NCBI GenBank assembly: GCA_029216955.1
Contig: JANAVB010002199.1
Coordinates: 18,867,882 to 18,931,881, forward strand
Length of the DNA stretch: 64,000 nucleotides
Reading direction: 5' to 3'
From: Iris pallida
Taxonomy: Eukaryota > Streptophyta > Magnoliopsida > Asparagales > Iridaceae
Positions within the stretch are counted from its first letter, which is position 1, and each line of letters opens with the position of its first letter. The translations under genes and the position numbers were made by a program. This document shows, piece by piece, positions 37,401-46,507 of this stretch. The notes under the pieces are model-generated. The model searched no databases. It saw nothing but the letters and a program-made list of their open reading frames with translations, and had not been told where the DNA came from.

Positions 37401-39300
37401 AAAGTGTCAGTTCATCTCTCCAATGTTAAAGCATCCAAGAACTCAAAGCATGTGCCACTCGAAGATTGTGGATCTTGCATGCTCCTTTGAAAAAGGGGTA
37501 TACTCTGTGTTCCTCCCTTTTGAGACAAAGCATACCAGTGTCATAAGCTTTGGTTGACAAGTATAAAGTTTTGGGTAAAGAACAAGTAATATCCACTTGA
37601 GAAGTCTATGTTCTCTCATATGCCTGTCGAGTATTCTTTAGCTGGACAGGCCAGTCAGACTAACCCTTCTGCCATCTTCCCAGTTAGTCGGTAAGGAAAC
37701 CAACCAACTAGTTCAGCTAGTAACTCAAGTCTGCATCAGACTTGCTAATCAGATCATTCTTATAAATAGAGGGTATTGTTTAGGTTTTAGATGTAAGAAC
37801 TGTAACCTGTAACTTAGGTTGCACAGACTCGGAAAGGATACGTTAGACATTAGTATTTACAACGTTTCATGGACTAGGATACGCCTAAGACATGGATGCG
37901 GTTAGTATCTCTATCTACGTATTTTTTACATAGCAACTAGGTTCCAAAATATTCAATAAAGGACATAATAGTGAAAGAAATATTACTTTTTTATGTCTCG
38001 ATTGTTTCTGGGATGAGCATAACCATGTCAAAACGCCATGCTTCTGTACCCTTTGGAAATAGACATGGAACAAGCACTCCTGACAAGCGCATCAAGAAAG
38101 TATTATGTCGGATATGTGCAGACAAGGATATGGTCCTCTACAGTTATTGTCCGAAATCAAAGATAGTTTTTGGTAACCCAACTCTCCTCTTTTCTTGACA
38201 TGGTAAGAAAGCTTACTGATTCTTAGCACACAAGGGTCTCATTAAACCCATCTTTTGTTTTAAGTTCTATTCTCGTCAGTGTTTCAAAAGTTTGGTTGGG
38301 TTCTAGAAAGTCGGACCCGGCGTTCATCTGCTACCCATTTTGATGGGATCGGGTTCATCCCCCCCCCCCCCCCCCCCCCCCCCCCCTCATTTGGAGTGGA
38401 ACTCGATATTATGTTGGTTTTGATTTCCTAGTGGGCTTTGGTTATTTATCTACACGGTGATAATGAACAAGACATTCCTCTTTCTTTGGCATGACATAAT
38501 TGGTGCATGTTAAAAACAAACCAACTTCCACTTCATGTATTGAAATAAAGGCTTAATTATCCTAAAGGCACCCTAACTATAGTTTGACACCTTAACTTTC
38601 CACTACTCGATTTGGCACCCCAATTTTTTAAATTGCTCTTTTGAAGTACCTTTTGTCAAATTTTGAAACGCATCATCAGGACCACTTCAAAAGAATATCT
38701 ATCAATACAAATATTTAAATTACAAGATATGCTTTTGCAGTAGTCTCAATGTAAGGTGCTTCAAAAGAACAATTTATAAAGTTGAGGTGCCAAAATCGAG
38801 TTATAGAAAGTTAAGATAACAAAAACGTCCGAGTGGTATAGTTGGGGTGCAATTAGGGTAATTTAGCCTTGAAACAAATATTAGAAATCACCTCTCGAAC
38901 AGTTTAATCCGTCCGTCGTCGATTGCCGGAACTAGTCCCAACGGATTTATTTCTGGAAAAGAAAGAATAAAAAAAATGTAACATGCAGAACATAATTAAA
39001 TTATACTGAAGAATAATTTGTGCAATTGCTGTTATGAAGTTATAGATTAAATAACATGAGCGAACAATAGGTAAACCTTTGAATTGCGGGGATCGGTGCT
39101 GGCCCTTGAAGATATCGATCCTGACCTCCTCGAATTCGATTCCGTTCACTCTTTATCAAAACAATGAATCGATACCATTAAATTAACAAAGAAAAAATTA
39201 AAAGGAGGAAGAAAAAAAAAAAAGGATGATCGAGTAGTTTACTTGCAGAAGATTAGGATAGCACGCGATGGCTGTGACATCCGATCGACATAAACCTTCA

Positions 39301-39301
<1 letters not shown>
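28668..39301 (-). CDS. Theta-class glutathione S-transferase, seven exons
   Basis: Exons on the minus strand: 39243-39301, 39077-39150, 38892-38952, 34463-34516, 32936-33015, 31024-31229 and 28668-28820. All junctions are GT/AG, phases agree, and the sum is 687 nt (228 aa). Theta GSTs conjugate or reduce hydroperoxides and electrophiles with glutathione. The N-terminal thioredoxin-like domain shows VYVDRMSQPSRA with the theta catalytic serine (Ser9), LVPAI with the cis-proline, and FESHAILRYL with the Glu-Ser glutathione contact. The C-terminal helical domain shows DWHHSNLR, LGNNQPSIADLSLVCEIMQL and GPHKKISQWV. The last residues are AKL, a peroxisomal PTS1 variant; Arabidopsis GSTT proteins are peroxisomal. 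SLFRNSILALVFGF is diverged from the usual YVLNSVLAPALGL. Introns 3-6 are large and hold transposons. A GA repeat lies just before the ATG. I built the model by hand; the exon 5 boundaries are the least certain. Confidence 0.88.
29831..30290. mobile_element. Tourist-like MITE, family A, rearranged copy in GST intron 6
   Basis: The left end GGGTCTGCTTGGCAATT follows TTA (29828-29830), as in the copy at 24549. A first right end (ACCAAGCAGACCG then TTA) occurs near 30153-30168, and a second (ACCACGCAGACCG) at 30278-30290 after a repeat of the subterminal sequence. The copy is therefore internally duplicated or rearranged. Confidence 0.6.
30320..30530 (-). mobile_element. LINE (non-LTR retrotransposon) 3'-end fragment
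   Basis: The minus-strand frame 30339-30530 reads WFEVLKKDMVLVSITEGM and then LNRAEWRKRIQTADLRN. This resembles the C-terminal tail of plant LINE reverse-transcriptase polyproteins (typical form ...W.EVVKKDM...LDRAEWRKRI...ADP...). It is followed by a GTCGGCTG..TGAATCC-like tail with CAACAACAAAGCC. The rest of the element is absent. It lies in GST intron 6, in the same orientation as the gene. Confidence 0.6.
32394..32414. repeat. Poly-C tract (21)
   Basis: Uninterrupted run of 21 C on the plus strand inside GST intron 5. Confidence 0.9.
34397..34448. repeat. AAT trinucleotide microsatellite
   Basis: About 17 AAT/ATA units lie in GST intron 4, just beside exon 4 (34463-34516). Confidence 0.95.
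36636..36913 (-). mobile_element. TRIM (terminal-repeat retrotransposon in miniature)
   Basis: Two 79-bp direct repeats (36636-36714 and 36835-36913) share TTAAAGTCCCTACCACTGCA and CAAAATTCTAGAGTTATGAT. On the minus strand the right copy runs TGTTGGAATAATA...GACTTTAACA. It is followed immediately by TGGTATCAGAGC, the tRNA-iMet primer site. A short G-rich tract precedes the other repeat. Perfect 5-bp target duplications TATGT flank it (36631-36635, 36914-36918). Total 278 bp, non-coding, in GST intron 3. Confidence 0.85.
37560..37970 (+). other. Possible LTR-like fragment in GST intron 3
   Basis: The sequence contains CTTATAAATAGAGGGTATTG near 37767, a TATA core like those of plant copia LTRs, with a leader after it. 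No matching second LTR, primer site or target duplication was found. Confidence 0.25.
38359..38386. repeat. Poly-C tract (28)
   Basis: Uninterrupted run of 28 C on the plus strand in GST intron 3, between a CATC and a TCAT flank. Confidence 0.9.
38550..38868. mobile_element. MULE-type MITE in GST intron 3
   Basis: Arms of about 100 bp are inverted: GGCTTAATTATCCTAAAGGC at the left against GCAATTAGGGTAATTTAGCC at the right. Flanks TTGAAATAAA and TTGAAACAAA (9 of 10 identical) give a Mutator-length target duplication. It lies just inside the donor of exon 3. Confidence 0.7.

Positions 39302-39336
<35 letters not shown>
39302..39336 (-). repeat. GA/TC microsatellite in the GST 5' leader
   Basis: About 16 TC units on the plus strand read as GA repeats directly before the GST start codon in the sense direction. 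GA-rich leaders of this kind are common in plant promoters and 5' untranslated regions. Confidence 0.85.
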
Positions 39337-39338
<2 letters not shown>

Positions 39339-40045
39339 TTAAAAACAGAAGAGGGGAATAATTGCTTCACTCAAAATAGATGGAGAGTATTATTTTTGGA
39401 GACGACACTACTTTTCTACAAAATTACCATGGACTTACTTGAGTTATTTGACAAAAGGGGTTATTTGGTGGGAGTTGGAAGCACTGGGCCCAACAGACAT
39501 ACAATACAGCGTAGCGTGCAGAAACTTGCGTGCGTATCATCGGACATAAAAAAAAAAAAAGTTTGAGAGGATGGCCTGTTTGGAGCAGCTTTTTAAAGAT
39601 AAAAAATACTACTTCTAAAAAGTATAATATTATACCTAATTATGTTCATAAATGAACAAAAAATAGAAAAGGACTGACCAACCCCCTCTAAATTTTATTT
39701 CTATTTATTAATTTTATTGATAAGATGATTGTCAATTTGATGGTGATGGATGCGTTGTTGGTGAGGAAGGCGGATGGAGGAGGAAGACGAGCATGAGGAA
39801 GAAGTATTAGGGAAAGTGACTGCTGATGTTATAAGAGCAGTGCTATATTGTCTGCGGATTTGGACTGCAGTCCTGGCCCCCACAAGGCACGTGTCGCCCC
39901 TCCATTGGAGGGGGGCGCAGCACGGCCTGATGGTATTTGAGGGGAGGATGACACGTCGGCGTGCAGTCACGGAAGGGGGCGCAGAATGCATGGCCCGATG
40001 GTACACATCGGCATGCGGTCACGCACGTTCCCCTCTTCCTACTCC

Positions 40046-40076
<31 letters not shown>

Positions 40077-40281
40077 AAAAAAAAGGATTTCCGATGTTAT
40101 AATGTTGGTGAATTGTTTTTTTCCTCCAGATAAAACAAACTTCTATGTTTGAATGTATTTTTCTTCACTTGCGTACGTTTTTCCTTCACTTGCATACACA
40201 AACAAACGTAGGAGGCACTTGCGCAGAATAATTCTCAGTGCCACTCCGAAGCTCAAGTTTGATTGAGATAAAAGTAAATTT
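39337..40281. other. GST upstream region and spacer before the Mutator-like element
   Basis: This contains the presumed GST promoter (higher coordinates are upstream), a segment at 39461-39547 that has a relative at 59291-59376, and a GC-rich patch at 39830-40035. The GC-rich patch has approximately repeated words GGGGGCGCAG...CCCGATGGTA. A poly-C/poly-A run follows at 40044-40084. I see no gene. Confidence 0.5.
40044..40084. repeat. Poly-C (23) followed directly by poly-A (18)
   Basis: 23 C then 18 A with no intervening base on the plus strand. Confidence 0.9.
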
Positions 40282-40706
40282 GGGTAAAGTGCAAAAAACT
40301 CCTCGTTAGATGTCTTACTTTTGCATTAAAAGACCTTTTAGTAAATTTTTGCAGTTAAAGACCCCCGCAATTAGTGACTTGCTCGGAATAGGACCTCCCG
40401 TCTGAGATCCGTTGGAAACAACCGTTACTCTCCAAATTTTTTGAAAACTTTTAATGAAACACCTAAAATACCCTTTGCCTTTGATCTATTTAAGGCTGTG
40501 GATGTTTGGGGCTTGGGGCTTGGGAGGAGAGAACGGCCGGGGCTTCCACATTAGCTTGTCGCCACAGTTGCTTGGGGGTTGTACACAAGCCTCAAATTTT
40601 TTTTTCCTGATATTTTCAGTTCTTCTATTTTTGCTAATTTATTTTCAAAGTAATTTGTTCTCTTTTCTAATTTTTTTCCCGAACAGATTAATCCAAAGTC
40701 GAAGTT

Positions 40707-41096
40707 ATGCCTTCTAGCTCGCAATCTTCGTTCTCACGACATTCAAGTAGAAATCGAGGGAAATTTATTTACTGCCATTGTGGATCAATTAGTCCATTGA
40801 AGACTTCGTGGACGCAAGCAAACCCTGGAAGAAGATTCTTTGGGTGTGCAAATTTTCCAACAAGTTCTTGTGGATTTCTACTATGGGAGGATGAAAAACT
40901 TCCAGAGTACTATCAGAATCTAATCTGGAATTTAATGAAAGAATTGAAGGAGCATCGAAGCCAACGTTTAATTTCTTCTAGAGAAGCGACAGTGGCGATG
41001 ACGACAAGTGAACGAAGACCATACCTCAACATGCATATTTTGCAATTTGTTTTTGGTTTTGTAACGTGTATAGTTATGTTTAAAATTTTTGTATGA
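40707..41096 (+). CDS. GRF-type zinc finger protein with C-terminal membrane segment (MULE cargo)
   Basis: 129-aa protein of unknown function. Residues about 22-62 form a GRF zinc finger: YCHCGSISPL, then SWTQANPGRRFFGC, then SSCGFLLWEDE, with Cys residues spaced as in the zf-GRF family. That family binds single-stranded nucleic acid in some animal proteins and occurs in many short plant proteins. The last 20 or so residues (LQFVFGFVTCIVMFKIFV) are a hydrophobic tail that could anchor the protein in a membrane. The middle is charged and helical (LIWNLMKELKEHRSQ). The gene starts about 370 bp inside the left TIR and runs toward the transposase gene. That is the place mudrB holds in maize MuDR, but I see no mudrB likeness. 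An upstream leader exon is possible. It may be an accessory protein of the transposon or a captured host gene. Confidence 0.7.
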   Translation: MPSSSQSSFSRHSSRNRGKFIYCHCGSISPLKTSWTQANPGRRFFGCANFPTSSCGFLLWEDEKLPEYYQNLIWNLMKELKEHRSQRLISSREATVAMTTSERRPYLNMHILQFVFGFVTCIVMFKIFV

Positions 41097-41169
41097 CGAT
41101 TGCAATTGTTGAATGAAGTAAACTATGTGGAAAAAATATTGGTGACATTGTTAGCATACTTCAGTGGCA

Positions 41170-42390
41170 TAAACTCAACCTGAGAGTTCATATAAAATGA
41201 AGAGAGTTCATATAAACTGCAGTAAGCACATAAAGTTCTTGTAACAAAGAAGTTTGCCTCTGCATAAGCACATAAAGTTCATATAAACTGCAGATAAGTA
41301 AAACAATCTCTGCAGTAAAACAATCTCTGCATATAAACTGCAGATAAGTAAAACAAAGAACTGCAGTAAGCACATATAAATCTTTCAACAAAGAAGTAAA
41401 AACTGCAGATAAGTATTTCTTCATTGCAAACTACAAATTGCAGATAAGTATCCAATACATCCAAACTGCAAACTACAGATAAGTATCCAACACATAAAGT
41501 ACATTATCCAACACATAAAGTACATTATCCAACACATTGAGTTAAGAACTGCAAACTGAAGTTAAGAACTGCAAACTGAAGTTAAGAACTGCAGTAAGCA
41601 CATATAAGTATCCAACACATACAGTATCCAACACATAAAGTACATTATCCAACACATTGAGACCAACATCCAAACTCCACAGATAAGTACATCCAAACTC
41701 AAGCACATCCAAACTGCAGATAAGTATCCAAACTGCAAATAAGTATTTCTTCATGAATTGCTTCATTGTATTTCTTCACTGGCAGATAAGTACTTCATTA
41801 CAGCAGAGCAAAATAGGCACAATAATCCTTCGAAATATTAGCACATCCCAAAATAGATGCTTGTATACTGCAGGAAAGAAAGGAAGAGTTATAATTGATG
41901 AAGTAAAAGTTGAAAATTAAATGTGGAAATGAAGAAGTAGGAACCTGTAGCATGACAAAACGAGTTAGGTACTGCAGCCTGACAAAATGAGATAGGGACA
42001 GTGGCTCAGAGGAGTTAGTGAGGTAGGGACAGTGGCTCAGCAGTGCAAAATAGAGCTGAACATATACATTAGCATAGCACCCCACAGAGTAACAAAATAG
42101 AGCAGTTGACACAAAATATGTGTCCTACACTCACATAGAGCAGTACACACAAACAGAGCCCCACAAAATAGCCCCACAAAATAGAGCAGTTCACACAAAC
42201 AGAGCCCCACCCACAGAGCCCTACACTCACATAACTCTAAATCATCATTGCCAACTTTCAGAAAGGGTCACCAAAATGAGAAAGACCCTTCACTTGTCTA
42301 CAACCTACGAAAAGAAGAGTACCAAATAATTAAAAAAGAAAATGCACAATGTAGTATAGACAAAGAAGATTAAAATGCACAATGCTGACC
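41170..42390. repeat. Irregular tandem repeats in the MULE spacer
   Basis: Words such as CATAAAGTTCATATAAACTG, CAGATAAGTA, AAGTACATTATCCAACACAT and AGTTAAGAACTGCAAACTGA recur in tandem (41180-41770). From 42000 onward come repeats of ACAGAGCCCCACAAAATAG type. Frames here have no protein features. The segment separates the two converging genes and may hold their 3' ends. Confidence 0.7.
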
Positions 42391-42391
42391 T

Positions 42392-45300
42392 TCATGAATT
42401 GCTTGTTGGATCACCATGACAAATATGTAGGGTGGACTTAGAAAGCCTAGGCCTACCAGGCTTGGCCTTTGGCACTGCCACCTTCTCCTTAAATTCATTT
42501 TTGCAGGATCTACTATTATGTCCAACTTTCTTGCATTTGCCACATGTCACAGTAGCTCTTTCACATTTTCCTGCACTCTTCCTTTCTTTAATCTCATCAG
42601 GTTGTTTCTTCCTACTTTTTGGCCTTCTTCCAGTAAGGCTACGAACTACAGGAGGGATCATAGGCACAACCCCAGGTATGCGCCTCAGATGTCTCATTGA
42701 AAGAGGATTAATTGGCAATGCATAGGCCATCATGTAGGTTTCTTTATGGTAGTACCTGTGCACGTAGTCCTCAATTGAATGCCTTTTCTTCTTAAGACAT
42801 GCAACTGCATGCTCACATGGTATGCCTGTGATTTCCCACACCCTACAAGTGCATGTCCTGGCTTCTAAGTCAACTGAATCATTGGTTCCCCTTTGAATAA
42901 CTTCAAATTTGTTGAATCCGGAGCCAATGACTAAACACCTTTTGGAATCCTCTTTCACTTCTTCAAGCTTTTCTTTTACTTTAGGAACAAGTAAACCATC
43001 ATAAGCTGTCATTTTTCCTCTCTTTTCTTCGAACCTGGCCATTAGCATTCTTCTAATAGTTTCCAACAAACATATAATAGGCTTGTCCCTGGCTAATAAT
43101 ATGTGTTTATTCCAAGATTCACACATATTATTGCTTGAGAGATCACATTTGGATTCAGACCTGAATCCATGCTTGGACCACTGTGCTGCAGGAAGCTTTT
43201 GAAGCCAATCGTAAGCTTGCATGCTTACTTTCTTGATCTTTTCCATCCCAACTTCGAAATCACCTAAGGTGTATGCATTTGAAGCTTCCCATAGAAGATT
43301 TCTAAGTTTGTTTCCTGGATGTTTCTTCTTAAAGTTGTCGTATACATGCCTTGCACAGAATCTATGTTCTGCTCGAGGAAGAAGACTATGAAACACATCC
43401 AACAAACCCTTTTGTCTGTCAGAAATCCAAGTGATTGAATTGCCATCCATGGCGAGTGCTTCCAACAGCAGCTCCATGAACCAATTCCATGTTTCTTTGT
43501 TTTCTATCTCGACAATCGCCCAAGCAATAGGATAGAAACTGTTATTTCCATCCCTAGCGACAGCACTTAGAAGTTGACCTTTGTATTCTGTCTTCAGGAA
43601 ACATCCATCAAGACCAATGAATGGTCTGCAACCTGCCTTGAAGCCCTTCAGCAGTGCATTCAAGGTGTAAAAAACTCTCACAAATCTGGTTGCTTTCCCA
43701 TCAGGCTCCACTTCTCCCTTTACCCTAACAACACTTCCAGGATTTGTCTTCATCACCAACATGGCATACTCTCTTATACAAGCATACTGTTCTTGGACAT
43801 CCCCATCAATCATCTCCAATGCCTTCTTTTTTGCCCTGTGAACTTTGTGTCTAGAAACATCAATCTCCAAATCTTCAGCTATATGAGTCTTAAATCCTAC
43901 ATTCTTCCACTCTGGATCATGTCTGAACCTGTGGAGATACCTGTATGCAAGAAGTGGCAAATAGTAACAGATAGTAGCAGATGACAGTTAGTAACTGTGA
44001 GTAACTGTTAGTAACTAGTAACTACTAACCTAACTAACAGTTTATTAGCTAACTAAAGGAAACAGTTTAATAAAGGAAACTTGTGGAGAAGTAAAAGCTA
44101 ACTACTAGTACTTGCAAGAAATGTAGAAGTAAAAGCTAACTAACAGTTTATTAGCTAACTAACAAGTACTTGCAAGAAATGTAGAAGTAAAAGCTAACTA
44201 CTAGTAACAGATAACAGTTTATTAGCTAACTAAAGGGAACAGTTTAATAACAGCTAACTAAAAAGCTAACTATTAGTTAACTAAAAGCTAACTACTAGTA
44301 ACTAGTAACCTAACTAACAGTTAACTTAAACCTAACTAACAATTAACTACAAACTAAATAACAGTAGAAGTGGATATACCTGTTTGCAAGAAATGTAGAA
44401 GTGGCTTGCTTGTTGGTGTCCACCTCGCCACAATTTTTTGCATGTGCAGACTGGAATTTCTTAACTACAAAGTAACCATTTTCACCTACAACACTTCCAT
44501 GAATCCTCCACTCACATCCTTCAGTTGGACATACAGCTGTGATCCTCCTTCTTTCATTGTGTATAAACTTCATGTCGTACTTGTTCTTGATGGCATGGAG
44601 CCTCAGAGCACTCCTGAATTCTTCATGTGTAGCAAAACGTTTTCCCACATGAACATCCACATTTTCATCCCTCCATAATCTATTTTTAGTCACAACAGGA
44701 TCTGAAGTACCCAACTCATAATCTTCAGACCCCCCACTGTCTTCTGAGGACTGCACACTGCACAACTCATCACTGGGATTATACTCAGAGTCTTGGTCAA
44801 TGTCTTCATGAGGTAAAAAACTACTATAGTCAATACCTCCTTGTTCTTCAGCCACTTGTTCTTCACCCACTTTTTCTTCACCCACTTGTTCTTCACCCAC
44901 AGCCACTTGTTCTTCTTCACCCACTTGTTCTTCACCCACAGCCACTTGTTCTTCTTCACCCACTTGTTCTTCATCCACATGTTCAAGTGGTACCCCAGTC
45001 AAGTTAATGCTTGCCCAATAATCTTCATCCATCTTCATTTCCATCTCTATAGCTGCTTCACTAAAATCAGTAATATGTGTCTCATAATCATTGTAATCAA
45101 TGAGTGACTCATCGAGCTTCCCTAATACATAAAATTTTAGAAGACATGGCTCTGGAAACTTTGCAAAGCATCTCATTATATCATTGTCACCCAATAATTG
45201 TGTCTTCCTTCCATCCACAGGGTCGTAGAAGTAAACTTCACAGGGAGCCTGCACCCCAGCACTTGCACATAGGCCATCAAGGTCAAACCAACAGAATTCA

Positions 45301-45410
45301 TCACTAAGAATACATTCTTTCAGTTCCAACACTACACCACCAACGTATTTGTCACCAACATCAAAGTGACCCCCAACATACATGTGAAGAGCATACTTTG
45401 TACCAAACAT
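42392..45410 (-). CDS. Mutator-like transposase (mudrA type), two exons
   Basis: Exons 44380-45410 and 42392-43940 (minus) join in frame across a 439-bp GT/AG intron to give 859 aa. It cuts and inserts the element by binding its TIRs. The N-terminal region (1-120) resembles the PB1-like domain of plant MuDR-type proteins. An acidic repeat of EEQVAVGEEQVG type covers about 140-185. The MuDR DNA-binding region (about 245-340) contains CPTEGCEWRIHG. The MULE catalytic core has Asp455 (FIGLDGCFLKTEYKG), Asp518 (WISDRQKGL) and Glu618 (NNMCESWN). A SWIM zinc finger follows (CTCRVWEITGIPCEHAVAC, about 707-725), then a CCHC knuckle (CGKCKKVGHNSRSC, 810-823). All catalytic and zinc residues expected are present and no frame break is seen. 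It starts about 700 bp inside the right TIR. The intron is made of TAACTAACAG/AGCTAACTA repeats. Confidence 0.9.
43941..44379 (-). repeat. Repeat-built intron of the transposase gene
   Basis: The intron is mostly repeated AAAGCTAACTAACAGTTTATT- and GTAACTAGTAACTA-like words. Near both splice sites the flanking sequence is itself duplicated: ACTTCTTGCATACAGGTAT against ATTTCTTGCAAACAGGTAT. The intron therefore looks as if it arose by, or expanded from, a tandem duplication of exon-edge sequence. Confidence 0.6.
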
Positions 45411-46117
45411 GTTGTGTTAAAACCTGTACACAATTACAAACTAATAACAAATTAACAACTAATTACATACAGTTACCATTTTCACACTTAGCCATCAAAA
45501 TTAGGGTTTCCTGTCCACACACTTTGTCCAGTAAATGTGCAGACACAAAATTAGGGTTTACAAACGAAATGAGGTTACACACCAAAATATGGTTACAAAC
45601 GAAATTAGGGTTCTCCTAAAGTCTTCCCAAACTACGGTTTTTTTTCCCAAAATTCCTCGTCACGAACAAAATCCTCGTCACAAACAAAAAATTTTCGTGC
45701 AAAATTAGGGTTGTCACACCAAAATAGGGTTACAAACGAAATTAGGGTTTACGAGTATACCTGAATCTCTTCTTCTCCGTCTTCGATTTAGGATTTCGTG
45801 CAAAATTAGGGCTGGAAGAGAGCTTAAGCGTCGAAATTAGGGTTTACGAACCTCCTGTCCTCCGTCTTGGCTTCACGTCGGACTGGAGAGTTTAAGCGTC
45901 AGGAAGAATAACATTAATCTAATGGGGAGTTTAGCCTATATTAGGGAGGGTATAACGGTCAGTTTACTCTAGAAATAACGTCCGTTACTCAAAAATCAGC
46001 ATTAGGGGGTCTTATGAACATTTTAGAAACGTTTAGGAATAATTAGAGCGTCGGGTCTTTTAATGCAAAAGTAAGACATCTAACGAGGGGTTTTTTGCAC
46101 TTTACCCAAGTAAATTT

Positions 46118-46507
46118 TGGTAAACTTTTTAGAATATAGTTGTCTGTGTAGCTTATAAAGATGTCTGTCAACCTGGGCCTTATATACCAGGTTCAAGTTG
46201 ATCACAATCCGCAAACCCAATTTCACATCCAAAAAGGAGGAGGTTCCCTGACAAGGAGGACAAACTCAAAAAGGCTAGTCCATCTCTAGCGTTCCAGAAA
46301 ATGGCAGTGGACAAACGAACATCCCAGATATAGGCTAGCCAAACCAAGCCTTAAAAAGTTGATAAGTTCAAAATATTTCATACTACTGAGATCCACTATT
46401 AGCTTGAAACAGGAAAAACAACAAGCCTAAGCATAAGAAAGATACAAGGTACAACATATAAAAGAACACCCGCACCAGAAGAACAAACATTCAAATATCC
46501 GTAAAAT
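46118..46507 (-). other. Probable 3' untranslated region of the beta-tubulin gene
   Basis: This is the stretch between the tubulin stop codon and the MULE target duplication. No open frame or repeat stands out. It is the expected place for the tubulin 3' untranslated region; I could not pick a single convincing polyadenylation signal. Confidence 0.4.

Larger units (their letters stand above)
40282..46107. mobile_element. Complete Mutator-like element (MULE), 5.8 kb, two convergent genes
   Basis: The terminal inverted repeats start GGGTAAAGTGCAAAAAAC and match for 53 bp with one mismatch (40282-40334 against 46055-46107). Perfect 10-bp target duplications AAGTAAATTT flank the element (40272-40281 and 46108-46117). 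Inside are a mudrA-type transposase on the minus strand starting from the right end and a GRF zinc-finger gene on the plus strand starting from the left end, separated by a repeat-rich spacer (41100-42390). Both reading frames are open, so the copy looks intact and possibly autonomous. It sits about 400 bp beyond the stop codon of the beta-tubulin gene. Confidence 0.9.

Noticed and set aside
44690..45107. Lys/Trp- and Phe/His-rich frames over the transposase N-terminal half
   Set aside because: They read the acidic-repeat DNA of the transposase in other frames.
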